NCBI RefSeq assembly: GCF_005222485.1
Contig: NZ_CP029078.1
Span: 7,007,501 to 7,071,500, forward strand
Length of the DNA: 64,000 nt
Source: Streptomyces griseoviridis
GTDB taxonomy: Bacteria; Actinomycetota; Actinomycetes; Streptomycetales; Streptomycetaceae
Direction: 5' to 3'
How positions within the stretch are numbered: the first letter of the stretch is position 1; each line of letters opens with the position of its first letter. Under the pieces are notes generated by a model that searched no databases, was not told where the DNA came from, and saw nothing but the letters and a program-made list of their open reading frames with translations. The position numbers and the translations under genes were made by a program. Below are positions 26,984-34,635 of the stretch, in pieces.

Positions 26984-27403
26984 TCACGCCGTCGCGAGCG
27001 ACACCTCGGTGGACTTGATCAGCGCGACGACCGGTGAGCCGGGCGCGAGCCGCAGGTCGGCGGCTGCCTCCCGGGTGATGGCCGAGGTCAGCTCGGCGCC
27101 CGCCACCGAGACCTTCACCGTCGCCATCGCCCCGCCCAGGGCGACGTCGGCGACCGTGCCGGGAAGCTGGTTGCGGATGGAAACCCCGGCGACCTGCCCG
27201 GTGGCCAGCGCGACCTCCGTGGACTTCACCAGGGCGCGGACGGCGGACCCCGCGGCGAGCCCGAGATCCTTGACGGCCTCCAGGGTGATGGCGGCGGTCA
27301 GATCCTGGCCGCCCTCCAGCCGCACCTTCACTGTGGCCATGACCTCACCGGGCGTGACGGCGGTGACGGTACCGGGAAGCTGGTTGCGCAGACTCAGACT
27401 CAT
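26984..27403 (-). CDS. Double-Mop molybdate/tungstate-binding protein (molbindin)
   Basis: 139 aa, composed of two tandem Mop/TOBE domains: residues 1-69 and 70-139 align with each other (both contain RNQLPGTV near the start and VKSTEVALAT or IKSTEVSLAT at the end). Stand-alone di-Mop proteins assemble into rings that store molybdate or tungstate in the cytoplasm. The start at ATG 27403 has GAGGTGG upstream. Located 96 bases upstream of the molybdopterin oxidoreductase on the same strand. Confidence 0.9.
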   Translation of the reverse strand: MSLSLRNQLPGTVTAVTPGEVMATVKVRLEGGQDLTAAITLEAVKDLGLAAGSAVRALVKSTEVALATGQVAGVSIRNQLPGTVADVALGGAMATVKVSVAGAELTSAITREAAADLRLAPGSPVVALIKSTEVSLATA

Positions 27404-27513
27404 GGCGGACCACCTCGGAGACAGGGGCATGCAGGAGTAAATCCTATGATTGCGCCCAAATGGTGATTATCGGGCGCGTGTGTGCCCAAGCTAACCCGCG
27501 TCGCCCCGCCTCC

Positions 27514-28233
27514 CTAGCCGGCCGCGCCGACCTCGGTCAGGGTGAGCGGCGCCGGCGGGGGCAGCGGTCCCCACTCCTCCGACCTGAACGCCTGGAAGAG
27601 ATAGGCGAGCAGACGGCGGGAGGCGGCGAGCGCGGTGTCCCGGGGCTGTCCGGCGAGGCCGGCGTGGGCCAGCAGCAGGAGGGTGATGTCGGCCGGGTCG
27701 AAGTCGTCGCGCAACTGCCCGGCCTCGCGGGCGCGTTGGACCAGCCGCCGCAACCCCTCCTCGGCCAGGGCGCGTTCCTGGCCGTGGTCGAGCGCGTCGG
27801 GGAACCGGGTCATGAAGGCGGAGCCGAAACCGCGGTCGGTCACCTGCGTGGTGCACACCTTCTCCAGGAGCACGTACAGGCCGCGCCCCGGGTCGGGTTC
27901 GGCGAGCGCCTCCTCGAACGCCGAGGCGCAGACGCTGAGTTGCTCGGCGAAGGCGGCCTCGACGAGCGCGGCACGGGTGGGGAAGCGGCGGTAGAGGGTG
28001 GCCATGCCGACCCCGGCGCGACGGGCGACGGCGCTCAGCGGCGCGTCGACGCCCTGGGCCGAGAACGTCTCACGGGCGGCCTCGATGATCCGCTCACGGT
28101 TGCGCCGGGCGTCCGCCCGCAGACCGTCCCCGCCGAGGGAGGCGGTACGGGCGGAAGGGGCGGCGCAGGCCGGGGCGGCGGTGGGTGCCCCGGTGCCGGG
28201 CGCGGGGGCGTTGCGAGAGGTCTGGGCGGGCAA
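27514..28233 (-). CDS. TetR-family transcriptional regulator
   Basis: 239 aa. After a 38-residue Ala/Pro-rich extension comes the TetR HTH (RERIIEAARETFSAQGVDAP...VARRAGVGMATLYRRFPTR), then a helical ligand domain typical of regulators of quinone- or drug-related genes. The first codon is TTG, which I infer from frame continuity. It is divergent from the NADP-dependent oxidoreductase at 28499, its likely target. Confidence 0.85.
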   Translation of the reverse strand: MPAQTSRNAPAPGTGAPTAAPACAAPSARTASLGGDGLRADARRNRERIIEAARETFSAQGVDAPLSAVARRAGVGMATLYRRFPTRAALVEAAFAEQLSVCASAFEEALAEPDPGRGLYVLLEKVCTTQVTDRGFGSAFMTRFPDALDHGQERALAEEGLRRLVQRAREAGQLRDDFDPADITLLLLAHAGLAGQPRDTALAASRRLLAYLFQAFRSEEWGPLPPPAPLTLTEVGAAG

Positions 28234-28498
28234 TGTCTCTCACTTCGGGTCAAGTGGAAGGTGCTGTCCACTTACGGGTCTACGGTGAGATTACCGCGGG
28301 TGCGGCGGGCCGCGTCGGGCGTCCTCGCGGCTCCGGGGCGCGACGCGGGACTCACGCCACGGGCGGACTCACGGCACGGCGCGGACTCACGGCACGGCGC
28401 CGGACACCCAGCACCGAGTACCGAATGCCGGTACCGGATACCGGTCGTTCTTCGAGCACAGGACACAGGACACAGGACACAGGACATTGAGCACCGAC
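28234..28498. repeat. Repeat-rich divergent promoter: 3x18 bp and 4x7 bp
   Basis: Three 18-bp units lie at 28346-28399 (the last two identical, CGGACTCACGGCACGGCG). Four perfect copies of ACAGGAC occupy 28458-28485, ending just before the start of the oxidoreductase gene, where each AGGAC resembles a weak Shine-Dalgarno sequence. A possible TetR site near 28234-28300 cannot be resolved. Confidence 0.8.
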
Positions 28499-29455
28499 AT
28501 GAGCGACATGCGCGCAGTTCTCTTCGACCGCTTCGGCCCGCCGGAGGTCCTCCGCGTCGGCACGCTCCCGCGGCCCGTCCCCGCACCCGACGAGGTGCTG
28601 GTGCGGGTGAGCGCGGTGAGCCTCAACGGCGGTGAACTGCTCGACCGGGCGGGCAGGACGCGCCTGGTGACCGGCCGCACCTTCCCCAAGCCGACCGGGA
28701 TCGACTTCGCCGGTGAGGTGGCCGAGGTCGGGTCCTCGGTGACCGGGGTGCGCGAAGGCGACCAGGTCTGGGGGTTGTTGGGGCGCAGGACCGGCAGTCT
28801 GGCCGAGTACGTCGCCGTCCGCCCCGAGCGGATCGCCCCCGCTCCGGGCAACCTGACGCCGGTGGACGCCGTCTCGCTGCTCGCGGGCGCGACGACCGCG
28901 GTGACCGCCCTGCGGGAGAAGGCCGCCGTCAGGCCCGGTGAACGGCTCCTGGTGCGCGGCGGCAGCGGGGGCGTGGGCAGTGTCGCCGTACAGATCGGGA
29001 AGCTGTTCGGCGCCCGGGTGGTCGCGCTGGCGGGCGCCGCGAACCTGGACTTCGTGCGCGGTCTCGGTGCCGACGAGGCGCTCGACCGCCGGACGACACC
29101 CTTCTCCGCGCTGGGCCGCTTCGACGTCATCCTCGACACGGCCGGCACCCAACAGGCCGCGCTGCGCCGCCTGTTGGCGCCGGGTGGACGCATGGTCGCC
29201 GTCACCGCCGACTTCGACAGACCGGTGGCCGCCGTGGCGACCCTCCTCGCCTCGACGGTCCACGGCCGCGGGCGCATCCGCTTCTTCAGCGGCAATCCCG
29301 ACACCGAGCTGCTGACCGAGGTCGCCGGCTACGCGGAGCGCGGTGAGATCGTGCCGGTCGTGGACACCGTCCACCCGCTGGACGACATCGTCGCGGCGCA
29401 CCGGGCCCTGGAGTCGGGGGGCGTCCGCGGCAAGCACGTCATCCGGATCGGCTGA
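28499..29455 (+). CDS. Zinc-independent NADP-dependent oxidoreductase (quinone reductase family)
   Basis: 318 aa. GroES-like N-terminal domain (PPEVLRVGTLPRPVPAPDEVLV), then a Rossmann domain with GGSGGVGSVAVQIGKLFGARVVA. The structural zinc Cys cluster and the catalytic zinc ligands of alcohol dehydrogenases are absent, placing it with quinone oxidoreductases. The start could also be ATG 28508 or TTG 28487. Likely repressed by the divergent TetR protein; role probably detoxification of quinones or enones. Confidence 0.85.
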   Translation: MSDMRAVLFDRFGPPEVLRVGTLPRPVPAPDEVLVRVSAVSLNGGELLDRAGRTRLVTGRTFPKPTGIDFAGEVAEVGSSVTGVREGDQVWGLLGRRTGSLAEYVAVRPERIAPAPGNLTPVDAVSLLAGATTAVTALREKAAVRPGERLLVRGGSGGVGSVAVQIGKLFGARVVALAGAANLDFVRGLGADEALDRRTTPFSALGRFDVILDTAGTQQAALRRLLAPGGRMVAVTADFDRPVAAVATLLASTVHGRGRIRFFSGNPDTELLTEVAGYAERGEIVPVVDTVHPLDDIVAAHRALESGGVRGKHVIRIG

Positions 29456-29478
29456 ACCGCCCACAGAGCGCGCGGAGT

Positions 29479-31125
29479 TCAGGCGGCGGGCAGGACGTGG
29501 TCCGCTGCGCCGTCGGTGCTCAGGCACAGCGAGCAGACCATCGCGTCATGGGTGGCGCAGGCCGCGAGGTCGGGCCGCTCGTAGCTCTGGAGGCAGACGT
29601 GACAGTCGAACGTGACCGCGCTCGGGTTGCCGTCCGCGTCCAGGAGGGGTTCGGCGATGCCGTCGTCGGCGCGGCGCAGGTAGTACCTGCCCTTGGTGGC
29701 GACGGCGGTCAGCGGGGTGAGGACGAAGGCGATGAGGGCGGCCGCGACCGGTGAGTACGGCTGGAGGGTGTCGCCGAGGGCGTGGAAGTACATCGCGATG
29801 GAGAGGCCCGAGGCGGCGACGAAGGAGACGACCCCGACCGGGTTGACGGCGTGCAGCATGCCCCGGCGGAACTCCGGCTGGAGCGGCGAGAGATGGAGCA
29901 GGTACTTGTTGACGCCGATGTCGGTGGCGACGGTCACCACCCAGGCGATCGCGCAGTTCGAGTAGAAGCCCAGGATGCTGTTGAGGAAGCTGAACATGTC
30001 GGCTTCCATCAGGGCCAGCGCGAAGCCCAGGTTGACCAGGACGAAGACCATGCGGCCCGGGTAGTGGCGGGTGACACGGGTGAAGGAGTTCGTCCACGCC
30101 AGTGAGCCGGAGTACGCGTTCGTCACGTTGATCTTGATCTGGCTGATCACGACGAGCGCCACGGCCAGCGGCAGCACCAGCCAGGACGGCATCATCGCGT
30201 CGAAGGCGCTGCGGAACTGCTGGATCGGCTCGGTCGCGGCGGCGGGGCCGACCTCGGAGAGGATGTAGACGGCGAGGAAGACGCCGATGGCCTGCTTCAG
30301 CGCGCCGAGCACCACCCAGCCGGGGCCCGCCATGACGACGGCGGTCCACCAGGTGCGCCGGTTCTCCGGGGTCTTGGGCGGCATGAAGCGCAGGTAGTCG
30401 ATCTGCTCGCCGATCTGCGCGATCAGCGAGAGGCAGACACCCGCGCCGAGGAGCACGGAGGCGGTGTTGACGCCGCCGTCGCCGTCGCTGCCGGGGTAGC
30501 GCAGGAAGCGGTCGACGGTGCCGGGGTCGTGGGCGATCAGGTAGACGAGCGGCCCGACCATCAGCAGCAGCCAGACCGGGGTCGTCCACACCTGGAGCTT
30601 GCTGAGCGCCTTCATGCCGTAGATCACCAGCGGGATCACCATCAGCGTGGACACCAAGTAGCCCAGCCAGAGCGGGAGTCCGAGGCCCAGCTTGAGGCCC
30701 TGCGCCATGATGGAGCCTTCGAGGGCGAAGAAGATGAAGGTGAAGCTGGCGAAGATGACGCTGGTCAACACCGAGCCGTAGTAGCCGAATCCGGAGCCCC
30801 GGGTGATCAGGTCGAGGTCGATGTTGTAGCGGGCGCCGTAGTAGGCGAGCGGGAACCCGGTGACGAAGATGACGACAGCGGCGACGGCGATCGCCACGAG
30901 CGCGTTGCCGGTGCCGTGCGCGAGGCCGATGCCCGCCCCGATGGAGAAGTCCGCCATGTAGGCGATGCCGCCGAGCGCCGTGGTGGCCACCACCATCGGG
31001 GTCCAGCGGCGGTAACTGCGGGGCGCGAAGCGGAGGGTGTAGTCCTCCAGGGTCTCCTTCGTCGCCTGGTCGGTGCCGGCCGCTCGTGGTGGCGCGGGCG
31101 CGGTGCGGGACTCGGCTGTCGTCAT
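29479..31125 (-). CDS. NCS1-family purine/cytosine permease with C-terminal Cys-rich domain
   Basis: 548 aa. The start at 31125 has GGAAGGG upstream. Twelve or so membrane helices occupy residues 40-475, with NCS1 features (YTLRFAPRSYRRWTP; FGYYGSVLTSVIFASF; AQIGEQIDYLRFMP). After the last helix comes a 70-residue cytoplasmic tail with six potential zinc ligands, Cys508, 511, 523, His526, Cys531 and 534 (CHVC...CATHDAMVCSLC). The transporter should import a nucleobase or hydantoin-like compound; the Cys-rich tail is not part of the basic NCS1 fold and may be regulatory. Confidence 0.85.
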   Translation of the reverse strand: MTTAESRTAPAPPRAAGTDQATKETLEDYTLRFAPRSYRRWTPMVVATTALGGIAYMADFSIGAGIGLAHGTGNALVAIAVAAVVIFVTGFPLAYYGARYNIDLDLITRGSGFGYYGSVLTSVIFASFTFIFFALEGSIMAQGLKLGLGLPLWLGYLVSTLMVIPLVIYGMKALSKLQVWTTPVWLLLMVGPLVYLIAHDPGTVDRFLRYPGSDGDGGVNTASVLLGAGVCLSLIAQIGEQIDYLRFMPPKTPENRRTWWTAVVMAGPGWVVLGALKQAIGVFLAVYILSEVGPAAATEPIQQFRSAFDAMMPSWLVLPLAVALVVISQIKINVTNAYSGSLAWTNSFTRVTRHYPGRMVFVLVNLGFALALMEADMFSFLNSILGFYSNCAIAWVVTVATDIGVNKYLLHLSPLQPEFRRGMLHAVNPVGVVSFVAASGLSIAMYFHALGDTLQPYSPVAAALIAFVLTPLTAVATKGRYYLRRADDGIAEPLLDADGNPSAVTFDCHVCLQSYERPDLAACATHDAMVCSLCLSTDGAADHVLPAA

Positions 31126-31588
31126 GGTCGGCCCTTCCGGGGATGCGGTGCGGGAGAGGTGGTGGGGCACCCCCGGCCTGCACCTTCGGCACCCGGGGTC
31201 CGCGGCCTCAGCGGCGTTCGGTGCCCGCCGTGGGCGCGGGCTCCGCACTCGATGGCGTACAACGCGACGAATCCATGGGCGGCCACGATAGGGACGCCGT
31301 GTTTCCCCGGCCCTGGCCGGGCGATGAACACGGCGTTTCCGTGAACTCACCCCGCGTGCACGGGAGATGGCCTGCGGGGAAGGCGGCCGGTGACCTGGTG
31401 GAGGGCGCGGCCGATGGCCTGGCGAAGCGGCGGCCCCGACCCGCCGGGCAGGGCGATCGACGCACCGCGGGCAGGGCGATCGACGACCCGCCGAGCAGGG
31501 CGATCGACGCCTCGCCGAAGAGGGCGATCGACGCCCCGCCGATGAGGGCGGCCGGTGGACGGCCGCCCTCCTCCTTCCGCCCGCGCCC
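31126..31588. repeat. Gene-free gap with 24-bp tandem repeats
   Basis: This 463-base gap between the permease start and the secreted SRPBCC gene contains four tandem copies (31450-31472, 31473-31496, 31497-31520 and 31521-31544), all starting AGGGCGATCGACG and 23-24 bp long, plus a partial fifth to about 31558. An open frame through it would encode RAID[AD]xP repeats, but has neither a ribosome site nor Streptomyces-like codon bias. Confidence 0.75.
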
Positions 31589-32257
31589 CTACCGCGCCGC
31601 GTGCCCCCGGTGAGGGGCCTCGGCCGCGGTCTTCAGGTCGCGCAGCCACGCTTCGAGTCCGGCGCCGAGCGCCTGGGTCGCCGTCGGGACGTCGGCCTCG
31701 ACCTGCGCGCCGGTCCAGGTCTCCTCGGTGCGCACCAGGACCCCGCCCCTGACCTTCGTGAACGTCCACACATGGACGCCCTCGTCGATGCGCAGCCCCT
31801 CGCCGACGGCGGGGCCGCGCCAGCGCACGCACCGGTCGCGCTCCAACTGCCGCACGGTCGAGGTGATCACCAGGGTGGTGGCCGGGGTCGTCGGGGTGGC
31901 CGGTGCCGGGGTGGTCCACCGGAACGCGGACCCGGCGCGCAGCGGGCCGTGGTCGAGCCGCTCGGCGGTGAGCACCGGGGACTGCCAGGCGGGCCAACGC
32001 GCCACGTCCGTCTGGGTCTTGAAGATCCTGCTGATCGGGGCCTTGATCACGATGTCCGACCGGTAGCGGATCTCGGCCTTCGGGTCGACGCCGAGTCCCC
32101 GGCAGGTGGGGGCGCGGTCCTGGCTCCGCGCGGAGGCGGCCGGGGCGCTCGCTGTGACCACGCCGACGGCGGCGAGTGCGAGCGCGAGGGCGAGGGCGGG
32201 GGTGCCCGCGGCCCGGGTGCGACGGCCTCGGAGGTGCGACGACGGGGTGCCGGTCAT
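31589..32257 (-). CDS. Secreted SRPBCC-family protein
   Basis: 222 aa. A signal peptide (basic RGRRTRAAG, then LALALALAAVGVVTASAPAASA; cleavage near residue 43) precedes an SRPBCC domain (DIVIKAPISRIFKTQTDVARWPAWQ, then the strand-rich core and C-terminal long helix). Exported SRPBCC proteins are common in Streptomyces, and their ligands are mostly unknown. The ATG has GAGAGGAA upstream. It follows the oxidoreductase at 32352-33386 on the same strand after a 94-base gap. Confidence 0.8.
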   Translation of the reverse strand: MTGTPSSHLRGRRTRAAGTPALALALALAAVGVVTASAPAASARSQDRAPTCRGLGVDPKAEIRYRSDIVIKAPISRIFKTQTDVARWPAWQSPVLTAERLDHGPLRAGSAFRWTTPAPATPTTPATTLVITSTVRQLERDRCVRWRGPAVGEGLRIDEGVHVWTFTKVRGGVLVRTEETWTGAQVEADVPTATQALGAGLEAWLRDLKTAAEAPHRGHAAR

Positions 32258-32351
32258 GGTGGTTCCTCTCGGGAGGGAAGGAGGGGTGACGCGGGGTGGG
32301 GGAGCGCGGAGGGGGTGGGAGTGGCGGTCGCGGGGAGGGGGCGGGTGTCGC

Positions 32352-33386
32352 CTACGGCGTCAGGACGACCTTGCCCGTGACCGTGCCCGACTCGGCGAGC
32401 CGCAGGGCCTCGGCGGCCCGGTCGAGGGGGAGTTCGGCGGCGACGCGGGGGGTGATGTCACCGCTCATGAGCGCGTCGAACACCTTGGTGAGGTCGGCGC
32501 GCAGCCGGGCGCGGAACGCGTTCTTGGCGAGGGCACGTCCGGCCCAGATGTTGTAGAAGTAGGCGCGTCGCCGGTTGGGGAGCGCGTTCCACAGCCACAC
32601 CCGGCCGAGCAGCTTCAGCACGGGCGTCTGCTTGGAGCCCTGGTCGTCGCGGGTGGCGGCGCTGCCGTAGGAGACGAGCGTGCCGCCCGGCGCGAGCAGC
32701 CGCCATGAGCCGACGATGCCCGAGCCGCCGACGTGGTCGAAGACGGCGTCGACCCCGCCCGGCGCGAGGGCGCGGATCCGTGCGGCGACGTCGCCCGTCC
32801 GGTAGTCGACCGGTGTCACGCCCTGCTCGCGCAGCGCGTCGTGGTGGCGGGTTGAGGCGGTGCCGATGACCTGCACGCCGGCCGCGCGGGCGAGTTGGAC
32901 CAGCACCCAGCCGACGCCGCCGCCCGCGCCGAGCACCACGATGGTCTGCCCGGCGCGGACGCGGGCCTTGCGGTGCAGCATCTGCCAGGCGGTGATGCCG
33001 TTGACGACGACCGTCTCGGCCTCGGCCGCGCCGATCCCGGCGGGGACCTCGACGACGTCCGCCGCGTCGACGACCACGTGGCTGGCCCAGCCGCCGACCT
33101 TGACCAGCGCGGCCACCCGGCGGCCGACGAACCCGGCCTCGACGCCCTCGCCCGCCTCCGCCACCGTGCCGACCAGGTCGTAGCCCGGGACGAAGGGGAA
33201 CGGCGGCTGGTCGTAGTAGCGGCCCCGGCGCATCTGCTGCTCCGCGAACGAGACCCCGGTGGCCTCCATCCGGACGACGACCTGTCCCCGGCCCGGGGTG
33301 GGAACGGTCCCGCCGCGCCGGATCTGGAGCCCCTCCGGCTCCACGGTGCCCGGCAGGACGACCTCGATCAGTCCTTCGGTGCTCAT
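32352..33386 (-). CDS. Medium-chain dehydrogenase/reductase (quinone reductase type)
   Basis: 344 aa. The methionine at 33386 is chosen because GGAGG lies 6 bases upstream. GroES domain 1-125 (PTPGRGQVVVRMEATGVSFAE), Rossmann motif VVLGAGGGVGWVLVQLARAAG, no catalytic-zinc ligand set. It likely reduces an enone or quinone with NADPH. It is divergent from a TetR gene, and the shared promoter holds a matched pair of operator-like half sites. Confidence 0.85.
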   Translation of the reverse strand: MSTEGLIEVVLPGTVEPEGLQIRRGGTVPTPGRGQVVVRMEATGVSFAEQQMRRGRYYDQPPFPFVPGYDLVGTVAEAGEGVEAGFVGRRVAALVKVGGWASHVVVDAADVVEVPAGIGAAEAETVVVNGITAWQMLHRKARVRAGQTIVVLGAGGGVGWVLVQLARAAGVQVIGTASTRHHDALREQGVTPVDYRTGDVAARIRALAPGGVDAVFDHVGGSGIVGSWRLLAPGGTLVSYGSAATRDDQGSKQTPVLKLLGRVWLWNALPNRRRAYFYNIWAGRALAKNAFRARLRADLTKVFDALMSGDITPRVAAELPLDRAAEALRLAESGTVTGKVVLTP

Positions 33387-33439
33387 GACGGCCTCCATGT
33401 CGCTGCTTGGGCGGTCTCGGTCGCTGCCCGCCGCTGTGA

Positions 33440-33566
33440 GTTAGAAGCTATAGCGAAAGCTAGAGGCCGTCAACGCCGATCGGGCTGATCCCGCTCTCGC
33501 CGGAGCCTCGAAACCGCCTCTGACCAGGCACAATGATGACCTGAAGGCATAGTGATAGCCTCTAAC
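33440..33566. promoter_or_regulatory. Inverted pair of GTTAGA(A/G)GCTAT sites in a divergent promoter
   Basis: GTTAGAAGCTAT at 33440-33451 and its inverted partner ATAGCCTCTAAC at 33555-33566 match at 11 of 12 positions and lie near the start of each divergent gene (oxidoreductase and TetR). The TA-rich sites stand out in this GC-rich DNA. They are the likely operator of the adjacent TetR regulator. Confidence 0.6.
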
Positions 33567-33612
33567 GAGACGGGGCTGAAGCCTGTCGGAATCGGTGAGG
33601 AGGCGGGTCGCG

Positions 33613-34266
33613 ATGGGCGCGAAGACCGAGACCCCGCGCGAGCGCTACCGCGCTCAGGTGCGGGCGGAGATCAAGAAGCACGCGTGGGAGCAGATCGCCA
33701 CGGCCGGCGCGTCCGCGCTCTCCCTGAACGCCATCGCCAAGCAGATGGGGGTGAGCGGCCCGGCGCTCTACCGCTACTACGCGGGCCGCGACGAACTGAT
33801 CACCGAGCTGATCAAGGACGGGTACCGGAGCCTCGCCGACCGGATGCACGCCGCCGCCGACGAAGGCGCCGACGTGCGCGCCCTCGCCCGCACCATCCGG
33901 GGCTGGGCGCTGGAGGACCCGCACCGCTACTTCCTCCTCTACGGCACCCCGGTCCCCGGCTACCACGCGCCCGACGAGACGACGGTGATCAGTCAGGAGA
34001 TCATGGCCGTCCTGCTCGACACCTGTGTGCGCGAACCGTGGGCGCCGGCCGCCGAGGAGCCCGAGGTCCCGTTCGCCGCGCATCTGCGCGACCACCGCGC
34101 CTGGGCGCAGGGCCACCCCGCCCCGCCCGCGGTGCTGCACCGGGCGCTCAGCCTCTGGGTCCGCGTCCAGGGCGTCCTCTCCCTCGAACTCGCGGGCCAG
34201 TTCGCCGGTATGGGTTTCGACACGGACGCCTTCTTCGAGGCGGAGATGGCGGACGCCGTGAAGTAG
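33613..34266 (+). CDS. TetR/AcrR-family transcriptional regulator
   Basis: 217 aa. The ATG at 33613 has GAGGAGG 9 bases upstream. HTH: QIATAGASALSLNAIAKQMGVSGPALYRYY; the C-terminal ligand domain has the DPHRYFLLYGTPVPGY motif found in the WHG/TetR_C_11-like group. Divergent from the medium-chain reductase, which it probably represses together with itself. Confidence 0.88.
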   Translation: MGAKTETPRERYRAQVRAEIKKHAWEQIATAGASALSLNAIAKQMGVSGPALYRYYAGRDELITELIKDGYRSLADRMHAAADEGADVRALARTIRGWALEDPHRYFLLYGTPVPGYHAPDETTVISQEIMAVLLDTCVREPWAPAAEEPEVPFAAHLRDHRAWAQGHPAPPAVLHRALSLWVRVQGVLSLELAGQFAGMGFDTDAFFEAEMADAVK

Positions 34267-34635
34267 CTGGCGTCACCTGCGTCACCTGCGTCATCGGCGT
34301 CACCGAGGTCGCCGAGGTTACCGAGTCGGCCGGAGTGGCCGGGGTCGGCCGGAGTGGCGGGCGAGGGTCTGCGCGGGTCTGCCGGGGGGCTTTGGGGGAG
34401 TGCGGCGCGGCGGGTCATGGGAACCCCAAATCTCAAACCGAACCGTTTGGTCGTGCGATACGTCGGAAAAGATGTACCGGGCACGTAACTCCTCGCCCAC
34501 CAGTGATGCGCACCGCGTGATCGAGGGCGCGCGGAGGGGCGTGCCTCCCAATGCCAGCCACGCGCATCCCGGTGCGGCGCCGGGGATGCCGCCGCCCGAA
34601 CGACGCGCGTGGTCGTGACTCATGGAAGGCTGACC
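34267..34635. promoter_or_regulatory. Upstream region of the carboxylic acid reductase gene
   Basis: This 369-base gap begins with degenerate GTCACC/GGCCGGAGTGG repeats (34270-34370). The near-palindrome CAAACCGAACCGTTTG (34434-34449) lies in a less GC-rich stretch that also reads GAAAAGATGTACC, and is a candidate operator for one of the TetR proteins flanking this locus. No small gene is apparent. Confidence 0.4.

Noticed and set aside
31086..31613. Possible repeat protein with RAIDxPP units
   Set aside because: No ribosome site, wrong codon bias and it runs through the tandem repeat; treated as non-coding repeat DNA.
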